A DNA stretch of 64,000 bases. Source: Callorhinus ursinus (taxonomy: Eukaryota; Chordata; Mammalia; Carnivora; Otariidae). Shown here piece after piece: positions 1-10,022 of this stretch. Location of the stretch: contig NW_020313159.1 in the NCBI RefSeq assembly GCF_003265705.1, positions 1 through 64,000 of the forward strand. Direction: 5' to 3'. Position 1 is the stretch's first letter. Every line of letters starts with the position of its first letter. The position numbers and the translations under genes are program-made. The notes beneath the pieces were generated by a model. The model worked only from the letters and a program-made list of their open reading frames with translations, was not told the DNA's origin and ran no database searches.

Positions 1-110
1 GGGGGGCGCCGGGCGCGGCGGGGGGAGGGGCGGGGGCGTGGCCGAGGGCGCGGGGCGACGGGGGCGGGGCGGGCGGCACGGCCGCAGGGGCGGGGCGCGG
101 GCCGGCTCAC
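1..110 (-). other. LMBR1: LMBR1 intron 1 (start only)
   Basis: On the minus strand the exon ends at 111 and is followed by GTGAGC (110 down to 105), a strong splice donor. The rest of LMBR1 lies beyond the left edge. The segment is very GC-rich and forms part of the promoter CpG island. Confidence 0.85.
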
Positions 111-176
111 CGTGGTCTCCCGCACTTGGCTCTGGAAGTGCTGTTCCCGCGCCGACACCTCGTCCTGCCCCTCCAT
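111..176 (-). CDS. LMBR1: LMBR1 first coding exon (partial gene)
   Basis: Reading the minus strand from ATG at 176-174, 22 codons give MEGQDEVSAREQHFQSQVRE followed by TT, which matches the conserved N-terminus of LMBR1 (limb region 1 protein, a multipass membrane protein of the LIMR family). The exon ends in phase 0 at a GTGAGC donor. The start context is GAGGATGG, with G at +4, and a stop codon lies in frame just upstream. These residues are the N-terminal tail before the first membrane segment, which is encoded outside the window. Synteny agrees, because NOM1 is the next gene in mammals. LMBR1 is best known because a distant intron holds the ZRS limb enhancer of SHH; that intron is not in this window. 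Identification is from recognised residues only, but the match over a whole exon with a correct donor makes it secure. Confidence 0.95.
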
Positions 177-370
177 CCTCCCTCATGCACGCCGCCGCGC
201 CGCCCGCATCCGCGCGCTCCGCCGCACCATCGCCCGCCGGTCCGGGACGGGAGCGGACTGACAGCGGGCCGCCGTCCGCAGGGTCGGCTACCGCGACCCC
301 CGCCGCCGCCGCCTCGGCCCCCTCGACCGCCTCAGCCGCCTCAGCTGCCGCCCCAGCCGCCGCCTCAGGC
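177..370 (-). other. LMBR1: LMBR1 5' leader, GCC-rich, with upstream ORF
   Basis: The probable 5' UTR lies between the LMBR1 ATG and about 370. On the plus strand, 297-366 is a GCC/CTC trinucleotide-rich tract, so the leader would be highly structured. Two upstream ATGs are visible. One at 230 is in frame with LMBR1 and stops six bases before the main ATG. One at 186-184 is out of frame and overlaps the start of the coding region. The transcription start is not determined; the outer boundary is an estimate. Confidence 0.55.
183..230 (-). other. 15-codon upstream ORF in the LMBR1 leader
   Basis: On the minus strand ATG at 230-228 opens a frame MVRRSARMRAARRRA that ends in TGA at 185-183. Two codons (GGG AGG) then separate it from the LMBR1 ATG at 176. 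It is in the same frame as LMBR1, so only this stop prevents an N-terminal extension. Seven of fifteen residues are arginine. Whether it is translated is unknown. Confidence 0.5.
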
Positions 371-660
371 GAAGCCGCTCTAGCTGCGGAGGGCGGGCGC
401 GGGGCGGGGCTGGGGCGGGACCTGACGTCAGAGGAAGGCGCTTTTGCGTCAGAGAAGCGCGCCGCGACGTCTGCGAACGGGAGCCGCCGAGGGGCGTGGC
501 CTACTGGGGAGAGGAGGCGGGGCCACGCCCCCAGGAAGTGGAGGCCGGAGCCAGGCTGTCAGGACCAGTACCCGGCCCGGTGGGGACGGGGCGCGGGTCG
601 GTTTGCTGGAACGGGTTCTTCCCTCTGTCGCAGTGGCAGGTGGGCGGCCGGCCACAGTCT
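371..660 (-). promoter_or_regulatory. LMBR1 CpG-island promoter with consensus CRE
   Basis: The palindromic cAMP-response element TGACGTCA sits at 423-430 and a related TGCGTCAG at 445-452. GC-box-like GGGGCGTGGC and GGCCACGCCCCC sequences lie between 490 and 535. CpG density is high and there is no TATA box. This fits a housekeeping promoter firing left into LMBR1; a divergent plus-strand transcript is possible but not shown. Confidence 0.6.
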
Positions 661-1866
661 CGGTGCAGTTGTTCCCGGCAGAAGGGAGTCATCGTGGCCC
701 GGCCCCCGGCCCCGCCGGCAGAGCACCGCGCAGGGTCCAGCCGGTCTCCCACGAAAACCTGGGCTCGGCCAAAGCAGGTCAAAGGCCAGGAAGGACTGGC
801 TTCGGACACGTTTTGGGCGGACCCCTGGAACCCTGGCTTCTGTGGCTCTGCTAACGGGTTTGCCCGCTCGGAAAGCGTAGATAGCCCTGGATGTGAGGCG
901 CTTGCCAACTCGGTAGAGTCGCCTCCCTGCCCCCGGGGTGTTTTACGACCCCCCGGAGACCCTCAGCAGACGTTTCTATTAGGGACCTCCAGACCTACCG
1001 AACACAGTCGTTCATCCCCATGGTACGTTCAGTCTCTTTTTTGGATTTTTTGGATTCTTGCCATGAAAAAAGTTGGAAGGAATATTTATCATTTTACTTT
1101 TGGATTTATTTGACTACAAAGAAGTCATTTAAATTGCTGTTGGCTGTGTGATTTTGGGGGGCATCTCTAATCGAAAATTCTAAGGAAGTAAAAATATCTA
1201 GAAATTGCTTTCAAATTATTTTAATGATATATGTGCATTTAGATTTTTCAGTATCTTTTGCAATTTGGAATTCAAAATGTTTTCATGACTCAAAAAAAAA
1301 TGTTTTTAAGGTCTCCAAAAATCGTGTCAACCCCATATACTGTGCTTATGATGCAGTAGGCTGTAAACTGTTGGTTACCAGTGGGAGGACTCAGAACATG
1401 AGGTTTGTTCTGAGGGAGTGCCCCTGCAGCCATAGGCTGATTAGAAACCAGGAATGCTTCCAACTGCTTGAATGCAGTGTTCACTTTTATTTTTAAAATG
1501 TCTCAGAATCCAAAAGAACCAGGGAAAGACAAAGTATCTGAGTCTGTTTTTCTAGACGCCCGGATTCTGAGAGCTGGGTTAAATACTTGTCCAAAATGCT
1601 CTGCATAACTTCTGGGTTAATCTCTCCAGATCAGAGGGTAAGCAGATCAGATTTTAAGATGTAAGGTATTTAGGCGTGTTCCACAAAGTGGGTGCATGTA
1701 TTTCTGCTCTTTCTAACCCAACCTCCAAGCATGTAGAACTTTATGTTTTCTTCATCCCTTAGCGCCCAGGGTAGGAGGCTTCAAAAATGGCCAGAACCTC
1801 ACCCCTCCCTATACATCTCCTGTTTGCCTTGCCGTGTTGCCCCTCCTTCCATCAAGAAGTGGTGTT
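661..1866. other. LMBR1-upstream unique sequence
   Basis: CpG density fades by about 1,000 and the sequence becomes AT-rich. Open frames here are short and look like chance GC-rich or shadow frames. No repeat or gene is recognised. Confidence 0.5.
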
Positions 1867-2142
1867 GGGGCGCCTGGGTGGCTCAGTCATTAAGCATCTG
1901 CGTTCGGCTCAGGTCATGATCCCAGGGTCCTGGGATAGAGCCCTGCATCAGCAGAAAGCCTGCTTCTCCCTCTTCCATTCCCCCTGCTTGTGTTCCCTCT
2001 CTAGCTGTCTCTCTCTGTCAAATAAATAAAATCTTTTTAAAAGGAAGGGAGGGAGGAAGGAAGGAAGGAAAGAAAGAAAAAAGAGAAAGAAAGAAAGAAA
2101 GAAAGGGAAGGAAATGGAAGGGAAGAAGGGAAGGGAGAGGAG
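1867..2142 (+). repeat. CAN-SINE with long purine tail
   Basis: A tRNA-Lys-derived SINE starts GGGGCGCCTGGGTGGCTCAG, has a CT-rich body and an AATAAATAAA tail, and then runs into a (GGAA)n/(GAAA)n tract to about 2,142. Flanking copies AAGTGGTGTT (1857-1866) and AAATGGTGTT (2143-2152) look like the TSD, so the purine tract is part of the expanded tail. Confidence 0.9.
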
Positions 2143-2152
2143 AAATGGTGTT

Positions 2153-2689
2153 TATTTTCCACCCCCTTGAATCTGGGCCTGAACAGGTGACTTGCTTTGG
2201 CCAGAAGGACAGCAGAAGCTATGAAGCTACTTTGAAAAGTGCTTGTGCATCAGGGCTTGTCCCTTCTTACCACCCCTGGGCATCCTCCAACTGCTACTGT
2301 GCAAATAAGCCCCAACCAAGCTAGAGATAGGGATCCCAGTTTTCTCTGGCACCTATCTAACACACTCTTTTTTGCATCCCTCTAAAACATAAATCTTCCC
2401 AAAACAGTTTTTCTCCCCTGCTAAATGTACTGCAATGCAGTTATTCTCACTAACTGTAGAATTAAATTAAACTCCTTAACTTGGCATTCAAGAGCTTGAC
2501 TTTGGGGCCCCACCCCACCCTTCCAGACATCCCCCCACTTCATTCCCTGAAGAGCTCTTGGCTACAGCCTGGCTTCCTCCCCTCTCCAATCCCCAATTCC
2601 AAGGGCCAGCCCCTTTACTTACTCCATATCCTCTTTCCTACTATTCAGAGTCAGTGCTTCCCTTCAGCGTTCCCACCAAGACCTTCCTC
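2153..2689. other. Unique sequence with L2-like remnant
   Basis: No gene is seen. From about 2,500 the text resembles an antisense L2 3' end (phrases such as ACCTTCC and cysteine/proline-rich CT runs), resuming after the L1 insertion near 3,380 with AAGTCTTTCCTGATGATTCC. The L2 call is from general resemblance only. Confidence 0.35.
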
Positions 2690-3378
2690 TTACACTGCTG
2701 GTGGGAATGCAAGCTGGTGCAGCCACTCTGGAAGACAGTATGGAGTTTCCTCAAAAACTGAAAATAGATCTACCCTACGACCCAGCAATTGCACTACTAG
2801 GTATTTACCCAAAGGATACAAACGTAGTGATCCAAAGGGGCACCTGCACCCCAATGTCTATAGCAGCAATGTCCACAATAGCCAAACTACGGAAAGAGCC
2901 CAGATGTCCATCAACAGATGAATGGATAAGGAAGATGTGGTTCATATATACAATGGAATATTACACAGCCATCAAAAAGAATGAAATCTTACCATTTGCA
3001 ACAACATGGATGGAACTAGAGGGTATTATGCTGAGCGAAATAAGTCAATCAGATAAAGACAACTATCATGATTTCACTCCTATGTGGAATTTAAGAAGGA
3101 AAAAAAGATGATCATAGGAGAAGGCAGGGGAAAAATAAAATAAGATGAAATCAGAGAAGAGACAAACCATCAGACTCTTAACTCTAGGGAACAAACTGAG
3201 GGTCGCTGGAGGAGCAGTGGCTGGGGGATGGGGTAACCAGGTGATAGGCAGTAAGGAGGACATGTGATGAAATGAGCACTGGGTGTTACATCCAAATGAT
3301 GACTCAATGGCCCCTACCCCAGAAACTAATAATACATTATGTGTTAATTGATTTCATTTAAATTAAATAAATAAATTA
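2690..3378 (+). repeat. 5'-truncated L1 3' end
   Basis: The sequence matches the C-terminal end of L1 ORF2 and the 3' UTR: the GGTGGGAATGCAAGCTGGTG, CAGTATGGAGTTTCCTC and ATGGATGGAACTAGAGGGTA landmarks follow in order, then a 3' UTR and an AAATAAATAAATTAAAAA tail. Reading frames are broken by shifts. Flanks share AAGACCT (near 2,674 and 3,381), a weak TSD. It has split an L2-like repeat. Confidence 0.9.
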
Positions 3379-3475
3379 AAAAGACCTGTCTTCTCCACAA
3401 AGTCTTTCCTGATGATTCCAGACACTTCATTCACACATTCATCCAAAACTGTGGGGACATGATGGAAAGACCGCT

Positions 3476-3730
3476 GGGGGCGCCTGGGGGGCTCAGTGGG
3501 TGAAGCGTCCGCCTTCGGCTCAGGCCATGGTCCCAGGGTCCTGGGGTCGAGTCCCGCATCGGGCTCCCCTGTCAATGGGGAGTCTGCTTCTCCCGTTCCC
3601 TCCGTCCCTCTCCCCTGCTTGTGCTCCCTCTCTCTCTCTCTTTCTCAAGTAAATAAATGAAGTCTTAAAAAAAGAGAGAGAGAGAAAGGGAGGAAGAAAG
3701 GAAAGAAGGAAGAAAAGAAAAGAAAGAAAA
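3476..3730 (+). repeat. CAN-SINE with GA-rich tail
   Basis: The head GGGGGCGCCTGGGGGGCTCAG, a tRNA-derived body and CT run are followed by AAATAAATGAAGTCTT and a (GA)n/(GAAA)n tail. Confidence 0.88.
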
Positions 3731-4384
3731 CTGCTTCAGTCCCTGCTCTCACAGAGGTCACAATCCAAGGGTAAAGCAGAAAGCTTACAGAGGTTATGTT
3801 CCCAGCCATTCATTTGGCCCTTAGCACACATGCCCTTGTACCTGTGTCTAGTGACAGTCAACATATAAGCTCTTTAAGGTCTAGAATATCTTTTCTTGCA
3901 TCTTGTAAACATCTGTGTACTTCCTGCAATACCTGATAGAATGCCTTGCACAAAGTAGACACCTAACAAATATTTCTTGGTCAGTAGGCTGGTTGCCCTG
4001 AGAAATTTCCCAGACTTCTTCACATTTCAGTATGTCTTCAAATTTCTATATGGATGTAAATAATTGCCGGGGCCTTGCTGGTGCTTCCAAACTTACCGTT
4101 CACGGACATCCGTGATGAAAGGCCATGCTTGTCACTGTGTCCTCTGGCTTCACTGCCATGTCATGTCTTTGAAACTGCTACAATTCCAGGTAATTCCCCT
4201 TGCTTCACTAGGCCTTGCTTTGATTTTCTTGGTCATGATGAAATCAAAGTTTTGAGATATAAGGTGACAGAGACCATTTTTTTTAACCTCTTTATGCCCT
4301 ATACAAAACCAAGCCAAGCAGTACTGAGATGTACCCTGTATTCCTTCCAGGCTCTGTCAGAGAGGAGCTCTGTCTTTTTCCCTT
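3731..4384 (+). other. Unique sequence with a MIR fragment
   Basis: Around 3,930-4,000 the text GAATGCCTTGCACAAAGTAG then ACAAATATTTCTTG resembles the 3' end of a plus-strand MIR. The rest is unique AT-rich sequence with no recognised gene. Confidence 0.45.
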
Positions 4385-4700
4385 AGCCAAATACAGCAAG
4401 AGAGATGAACAAGAAAAAGTCGAGAAACAGCCCAGCTATCCCTCTGCAGTGGAATGGGTAAATAAACTGTGATGTGTTCATGCAATGGAATAATCCCCTG
4501 GGGTAAAAAAATCAATGAGCTACAGCTGCAAGCAACAATATGGACAAATCTCCGAAACAGTGTTGAGCAAAAGGCCAAACAATGCATACTGTATGATTCC
4601 GTCTGTGTGAAGTTCCAAACCGTGCAAAACAAAACAAGGTATTACTGAGGGATACAAACATGTAGTAGAATTATAGAGAAAGAGGGGGAAGGATAAACTT
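4385..4700 (+). repeat. Old L1M 3'-end fragment
   Basis: Phrases typical of diverged L1 ORF2 ends are present in order: GTGGAATGGGTAAATAAACT, CAATGGAATAATCCCCTGG, AATATGGACAAATCTCCGAA and GCATACTGTATGATTCCGTC. It is more diverged than the copies at 2,690 and 23,026, so it is an older subfamily. Confidence 0.75.
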
Positions 4701-5264
4701 CCAGGAAGGAAGGTCAGGGCAGAGAACAGTGGGAGGTGCTCAGGGGGCCGCAGAGGTGACTGTGCTCATTGCTAAGACTTGTATCTGGACCCTGGATGTG
4801 GCTGTTGCCACTTGCATAATGGATCCCATAGGGGATCCCCCTCACGTCACTGCAACGGGTCTCTCTAATTGGAGGAGCCTGGGTCACGTGGCTACACCTG
4901 AGTTGCAAAGGAAGTGAGTATGGGATATTTTTGGCTTCTTTTTTGGGATGGAGTCCCTGCCTCACAGGATATGGGATTCTCATAACATGGAAAGGGGCTT
5001 CGGATATGATTCAGCCTAAAGGAATTATTTGGTCCAAATACAAAGTTCTCTGGTGCCCCAGCATAACCAAAGTATAAAATTTAGACTCTCTAGAGAAACA
5101 GATGGACTTTAGGGTTTTGTTAAGTGATAACCAGCCAGCGCTGTGCTGGAGACCAGCTCTCAAACACCAGTTGTTAATTTTTAGGAACTTTGTGAGCCAA
5201 TTGTTAAACATAACCATTATTTCAAGCTAAGTTATATAAACTTACATTCAAATTATATTTTTAA
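4701..5264. other. Unique sequence, no gene seen
   Basis: No repeat or exon is recognised with confidence. Confidence 0.4.
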
Positions 5265-5391
5265 GGGACGTCTGGGTGGCTCAGTCGGTTAATCGTCTGC
5301 CTTCGGCTCAGGTCATGATCCCAGAGTGCTGGGATCGAGTCCTGCCTTGGGCTCCTTGCTCGGCACGGAGCCCGCTTCTCTCCCTGCTTGT

Positions 5392-5428
<37 letters not shown>

Positions 5429-5443
5429 AATAAACCCTTTTCT
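5265..5443 (+). repeat. CAN-SINE with (CT)n body
   Basis: The head is GGGACGTCTGGGTGGCTCAG, with a perfect CT dinucleotide run at about 5,395-5,423 and an AATAAA tail. AAATTATATTTTTAA at 5249-5263 recurs with one extra T at 5445-5460, a TSD. Confidence 0.9.
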
Positions 5444-5460
5444 AAAATTTATATTTTTAA

Positions 5461-6089
5461 AAGGTAGCAAATATTCAAAAGCCATCATGTCTTAATTATC
5501 TTATACTTCACTCTCCGCTGTGCTCCTAAAGTTACTTCAGTCTACAGCAGTGTGTTACTCTTCCTTCAGTGACCTCACTTTGGCAGCTGGAATCAGCCAT
5601 GGTGGGAGCATCTACGCCATGGAAATCAGCAAATGATACAAATCAGGGCCCCTTTTCCTCCCCCTTGTAGAGCAATTTTTAGTTATAGCATACCATGGGA
5701 GCTGCCACAGTTTTGGAAATCACCTAAGTGAAGATTTTCCATATTGGGAGCTAATGTCAAACAACCAGCTGATCAAAGTCGGTGTCCTTGGAGGGAAATT
5801 GAGGGGATGAGACACTCGTGGCTGACCGTCCCAGGCGTCCGGAGAGGGAGAGGGCTCCTGCCGGGAAAATAGGGTTTTCTCAGGAAAACAGTTCCAACCC
5901 CATGAGAGTACAACTAGGTTTCACATTGATCACAACTCACCAGTGGTTTGTGTATTTGTTGGTTTTCTCAAGGGCCAAGATAAAATCACCGTTCCCTGTC
6001 ACGGGAGAAGCAGCAAGCAGGTCCAGGTGCAGAGAGGGGACAGACCTTGTGGGAGTGCATCGGTCCCCCGGAGACGCCACCACGGTGTG
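5461..6089. other. Unique sequence, no gene seen
   Basis: The block contains short chance frames only. Confidence 0.4.
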
Positions 6090-6660
6090 CCCCAGACCGA
6101 GCAGATGAACAGAATCTTAATTTCTCCAAGCTCTGGAGGCTGGAAGCCTGACTTGAAGGCAACAGCGGGGCTAGCTGTCCTGAGGCTCTCTCCTTGGCGT
6201 GTGGATGGCTTTGTGTGTCATCCGTCTGTGTGTCTGTCTCATCTCTTCTTACAAGGACACCAGACACATTGAACTAGGGCCCTCCCATATGACCTCATTT
6301 AACTTAATCACCTCTTTGTGTTTTTTGTTTTGTTTTGTTTTGTTGGGGTTTTTTTAGAGAGAGAGAGAGAGAGAGAGCAGGGGCAGGGGGTGATAAGAGA
6401 GGGACAGAGAGCAGCGAATCCCAAGCAGCCTCCGTGCCCAGCGTGGAGCCCAAGGCAAGGCTAGATCTTACAGCCCGAAGATCACAACCCAGACCAAAAT
6501 CAAGAGTCGGACGCTAAACCAGCTGAGCCACCCACGTGCCCCAACTGAATCACCCCTTTGAAGACCCCATCCCAATTAGAGCCGCATTCTGAGGTCCTGG
6601 GATCAGGATGTCCACATGTGAATTTAGAGGGACACAATTCAGCCCAATAGGGAGCATGTT
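6090..6660 (-). repeat. MLT1-type MaLR LTR, split by a SINE
   Basis: The antisense order of an MLT1 LTR is visible: CTCTGGAGGCTGGAAG, CTCTCTCCTTGGCGTGTGGA, ACAAGGACACCAGACACATT and TATGACCTCATTTAACTTAA, then after the SINE CCTTTGAAGACCCCATCC and GACACAATTCAGCCCAATA. It is an old non-coding ERVL-MaLR solo LTR or fragment, heavily diverged. Confidence 0.75.
6319..6547 (-). repeat. CAN-SINE inserted in the MLT1 LTR
   Basis: In minus orientation the element reads from a poly-T/GTTTT tail and (GA)n to CTGAGCCACCCACGTGCCCC. The flanks AATCACCTCTTTG (6306-6318) and AATCACCCCTTTG (6548-6560) differ at one base and are the TSD. LTR sequence resumes directly after it, which proves the order of insertion. 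Confidence 0.9.
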
Positions 6661-6754
6661 TAAGTTCTCTTCTGACTGTCTGCTTTTCTGAGGGAAATAA
6701 ACAGCAAGATCGTCCTCCAGAGGGAAGAATGTAGTGTTTGAGGTCCTGGGAGAG

Positions 6755-7080
6755 AAGAGGTATGACATAGTCACCAAGGGGCAGGCAGGAGTGGACACAG
6801 TCATAGGGTACTAGCAGGGGCAGACACAGTCGGGGTGGGCGGGGGTGGACAGAGCCCCCAGGGGGGGGGCAGGGGTGGACACGGTCACTAGAGGGCAGGC
6901 AGGAGTAGACAGAGTCATAGGGTGCGGGCAGGGGTGGACAGAGTCACCAGAGAGTGGGAGGTAGTGGGCAGAGTCACCAAGGGCCAGACAGGGGTGGGCG
7001 GAGTCACTAGAGGGTGGGCAGGAGTAGACACAGTAGGGGAGTGGGCAGGGGTGGACAGAGCCCCCAGGGGCGAGCAGGAT
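6755..7080. repeat. GC-rich minisatellite
   Basis: About ten degenerate copies of a 25-35 base unit, roughly GTGGACAGAGTCACCAGGGG plus GGGCAGGGGT, are tandemly arranged. Units vary in length and sequence (GTCATAGGG, GTCACTAGAGG and GCCCCCAGGGG variants). It follows directly on the MLT1 flank. Edges are approximate. Confidence 0.8.
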
Positions 7081-7279
7081 GGATGAGGAAAGGCACATCA
7101 TTTCCCGGCAGCCCTAAGCTCCAGCTTGGCACCAGACCGCCCAGCATCTAACTGCCCCCTCTGCCCAGTAGCACCCTGGGCCCTGCTCTCCAGTTACTGT
7201 GCTCAGTGCTGACCAGCGTTTGTTAACATCAATAGATGAACTGCGACTTTGAAACCTAGAGGGGATGGTGTTTATGAAC

Positions 7280-7415
7280 AGTGTCAGACATCCGAGTACT
7301 GGATTGGAATACCAGCTTTACCACTTCTTGGTTGGATGGTTCGGGGCAAGTCACTGATCTGCTTTGTGCCCCTGTTTTCTCATCTGTAAATCAGCTGGAA
7401 ATAATGAAGAGGCTT
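7280..7415 (+). repeat. MIR fragment
   Basis: The core MIR order is recognisable: GGATTGGAATACCAGCTTTA, CCACTTCTTGGTTGGATG, GGGCAAGTCACTGATCTGCT and TTTTCTCATCTGTAAATCAG. This resembles a plus-strand MIR with moderate divergence. Confidence 0.75.
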
Positions 7416-9345
7416 CACTGGCATTGGTCACTGTGGTGAAATGCCATATCCACGAAGTGCAAAGGCACCCGAAATTTAGCCGTCATCACCATCGTCATCT
7501 GAAAAACCAGGACCTCAGCATGGACTGCTCTGACATTTACCTATTGGGTTATGTACCCACGAAATAGTCATAAATTTCAAGGAAATTCATGGCAAACTTG
7601 TAACTCCTACACAGGGGATGAAAGACAATGCTTACAGTGGAAGAGCGGAGCTTCAATTTGCCAAGAGACTGCGTGGCTGTGGGTATCCACGAGTTGGGAC
7701 TTAGAAGGACCAACCAAAGGAAATGAAGGGATGTGGACCTGGCGTTGGCAGGGGTGGGTGTGATTACAGGGAATCATGGGAAATATAAGTCCACAGATAG
7801 AAAGGGCGTCCCCTCCTCGACTTGCCCTCCAACCTTGGTGTCAGCTTCTGATTTGGACAAGATTCTGTCTTAGGTGAGTCACGTGGTTTTCACCTGCCCT
7901 GCTAACTGTCACTGAAGCCGGAATAAAGAGATGATCAAGGTCGCTCGCAGAGGAAAGGAGAGAGACGTGAGGAATTCACGTGTGGGGAGAATTTGGTCTT
8001 ATTCACCTAGCGTGCCATCACCTTACTGTGGCGCGCATCACCCTTTCCACAATAATGTATCAGATGCCACAAGAAAGGGGGACCCGCTAAATTCCAAGAG
8101 AAGACACCTGTAGACATCTTTAAAGGTTTTCCCCTTGCAGTATCCACACAAAATGGCCTGATCTCTGACTCAGAAACAACTAGAGGAGGCGCACTTTCTC
8201 ACCAAGGTGTACGTCCGGTGGCAGGGAGCAGAGCAGCAGTAGGGATGGCGGCCTGGGCCAACAAAGCGGGAGAACCAGGAGGAGACGGGACACGCCGAGG
8301 CTGGTCGGGGGTGAATCAGGAGAACAAGGTGTGTTCTTGGACTCACCACAGCCATGGTTTTGTCATGACGACGTGCCGGCCTGAATATCTCCCTGCGGCT
8401 CAGCAAAGCCTGCTGGGGCCTGAAGCCAAGGTACAGAAACTCTCTGAGAAAACATCCTTGGCTGGCAGAGCCAGCTCGGAGACGGCTCTAGAAGGAGTTA
8501 AGTGCTCAGGAAAAGGAGGCTGACCTTCCTTCCCCTTTTTATGATAGCTTGTTAACTCTTCTGTCTAAGGAAATGAAAGAAATGCTGAGGAACATATATT
8601 GAAGAAGTGAGCCCTTCTCCCCTCTCCCTCAGACCTGCTCTCTGGAAAAGCCAGGGGTGAGGGCCTCTGCCCGTTCCTACACACAAAGAAGTATTTGTTA
8701 CCCAGGCCAGAGCTATTTTGCCACTTGATACTTTTATTTGACAACGTATCTCGGCTACGGTACCACATCACTATGTACAACTCTGTTTCATGCTTCCCAC
8801 CGCTTCATCAGTACTCCATTGACTAGGACTTTTTACATTTATTGATCTAGTCTTATGTGGACAGACATTTAGATTGTGCGTTTTTTTATTTTCTAGTCTT
8901 ATCAGAACAGTGCTATACTGTATATCCTTTGTACATATATTTTTGCACGCCTGTAGGAGTCTTGGGGGCGAGTGGGCCACTGGAGAGAATCTCCTCCGGT
9001 TTGCTCCAGATGAAGCCAAGGCAGCCCAGGCGCTTTTGGCAAAGGCTGCACGGGGCCCAGGTCCATCACAGCAGAGGGCTCCCGGGGCACCTGGGGGAAC
9101 CGAGCCAAAGCTGGCTGGGAAGGGACTGGGTCACATTTGGAGTCTTCCCTGGCCACTGGGCCTGGGGAGGGAGACTGCCCTCAGAGACCTTGGGGAATTC
9201 ACGCAGACCTCACCCAGGCCTCCCTCAGAGCTGCCGCCCCCGGGACAGGCCCACTGTGGGTAAATGAAGTCAGCAATGCCAGAAGGGAGGGGTCAGCCGG
9301 GACTCTCTCTTGCCTATTCCAGCGGCTTTAGAAAACATTAATTTC
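7416..9345. other. Unique sequence with possible diverged LINE near 8.7-8.95 kb
   Basis: Most of this block shows no gene or clear repeat. Around 8,790-8,950 phrases such as CAGTACTCCATTGACTAGGA and TGGACAGACATTTAGATTGT resemble a diverged LINE 3' segment, but I cannot assign a family. Confidence 0.35.
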
Positions 9346-9558
9346 GGGGCGCCTGGGTGGCTCAGTCATTAAGCGTCTGCCTTCGGCTCAGGTTATGATC
9401 CCAGGGTTCGGGGATCGAGCCTAGTATAAGGCTCCCTGCTCAGCGGGAAGCCTGCTTCTCCCTCTCCCACTCCCCCTGCTTGTGTTCCCTCTCTCGCTGT
9501 GTCTCTCTCTGTCAAATAAATAAACACAATCTTAAAAAAAAAAAAGAAAGAAAGAAAA
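9346..9558 (+). repeat. CAN-SINE
   Basis: A near-consensus head, body and AAATAAATAAACACAATCTT tail with an A-rich end. The TSD is GAAAACATTAATTT (9331-9344) and GAAAACACTAATTT (9559-9572), with one mismatch, suggesting a fairly young insertion. Confidence 0.93.
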
Positions 9559-10022
9559 GAAAACACTAATTTAGCCCCCGAGCGCCCAGGCTACATGCTT
9601 GAGAACTGGGCCCGGGAGGGAGGGATGGCGGCAGGAGGGGCGGTGGCAGGAGGGGCACAGTCCAGGTTCACTGTCATAACGAGTAGTCACTGAACAAGCA
9701 CCAGCCTCCAGCTGTCGGCTGTAACCTCAAGGGCATGAGGCAGGCATCTCGCCCAGTGTTACTTAAGGAACTAGAAAGGCTTATAACATATAGCTTGTAA
9801 CACTGACAAAAATATCTTGGTTACCTTTTGCACTCCTGAGCTGTGGCATGCCTAAACATCCTGCTGCTTATGTTCCTCTTTTATCGTCTTTCTAACCCAA
9901 TTTTCAAGTGAGTGTCATAAAAATCACTCTATGCAGGAAGTCAGCGCCGTAATCTCCACGACATAAACTTGGACAGCAAGATACAGAATGCTGTTGGGAC
10001 ACCCTGATGTGCTCTCACAATG

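Noticed and set aside
1..110. ZRS limb enhancer of SHH
   Set aside because: It lies in a later LMBR1 intron, far to the left; only the first bases of intron 1 are present.
38..908. Overlapping long frames in the CpG island (280 codons plus, 205 codons plus, 135 codons minus)
   Set aside because: GC-rich DNA has few stop codons; these frames overlap the LMBR1 exon and leader and show low-complexity A/P/R/G strings with no domain.
2701..3111. 136-codon frame with recognisable protein sequence
   Set aside because: It is the broken end of L1 ORF2, not a host gene.
6755..7080. CRISPR-like array
   Set aside because: Units are degenerate and contiguous with no spacers, in a mammalian genome; it is a minisatellite.
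9346..9420. tRNA genes at the many GGGGCGCCTGGGTGGCTCAG sites
   Set aside because: These are tRNA-derived SINE heads with SINE bodies and A-rich tails, not tRNA genes.
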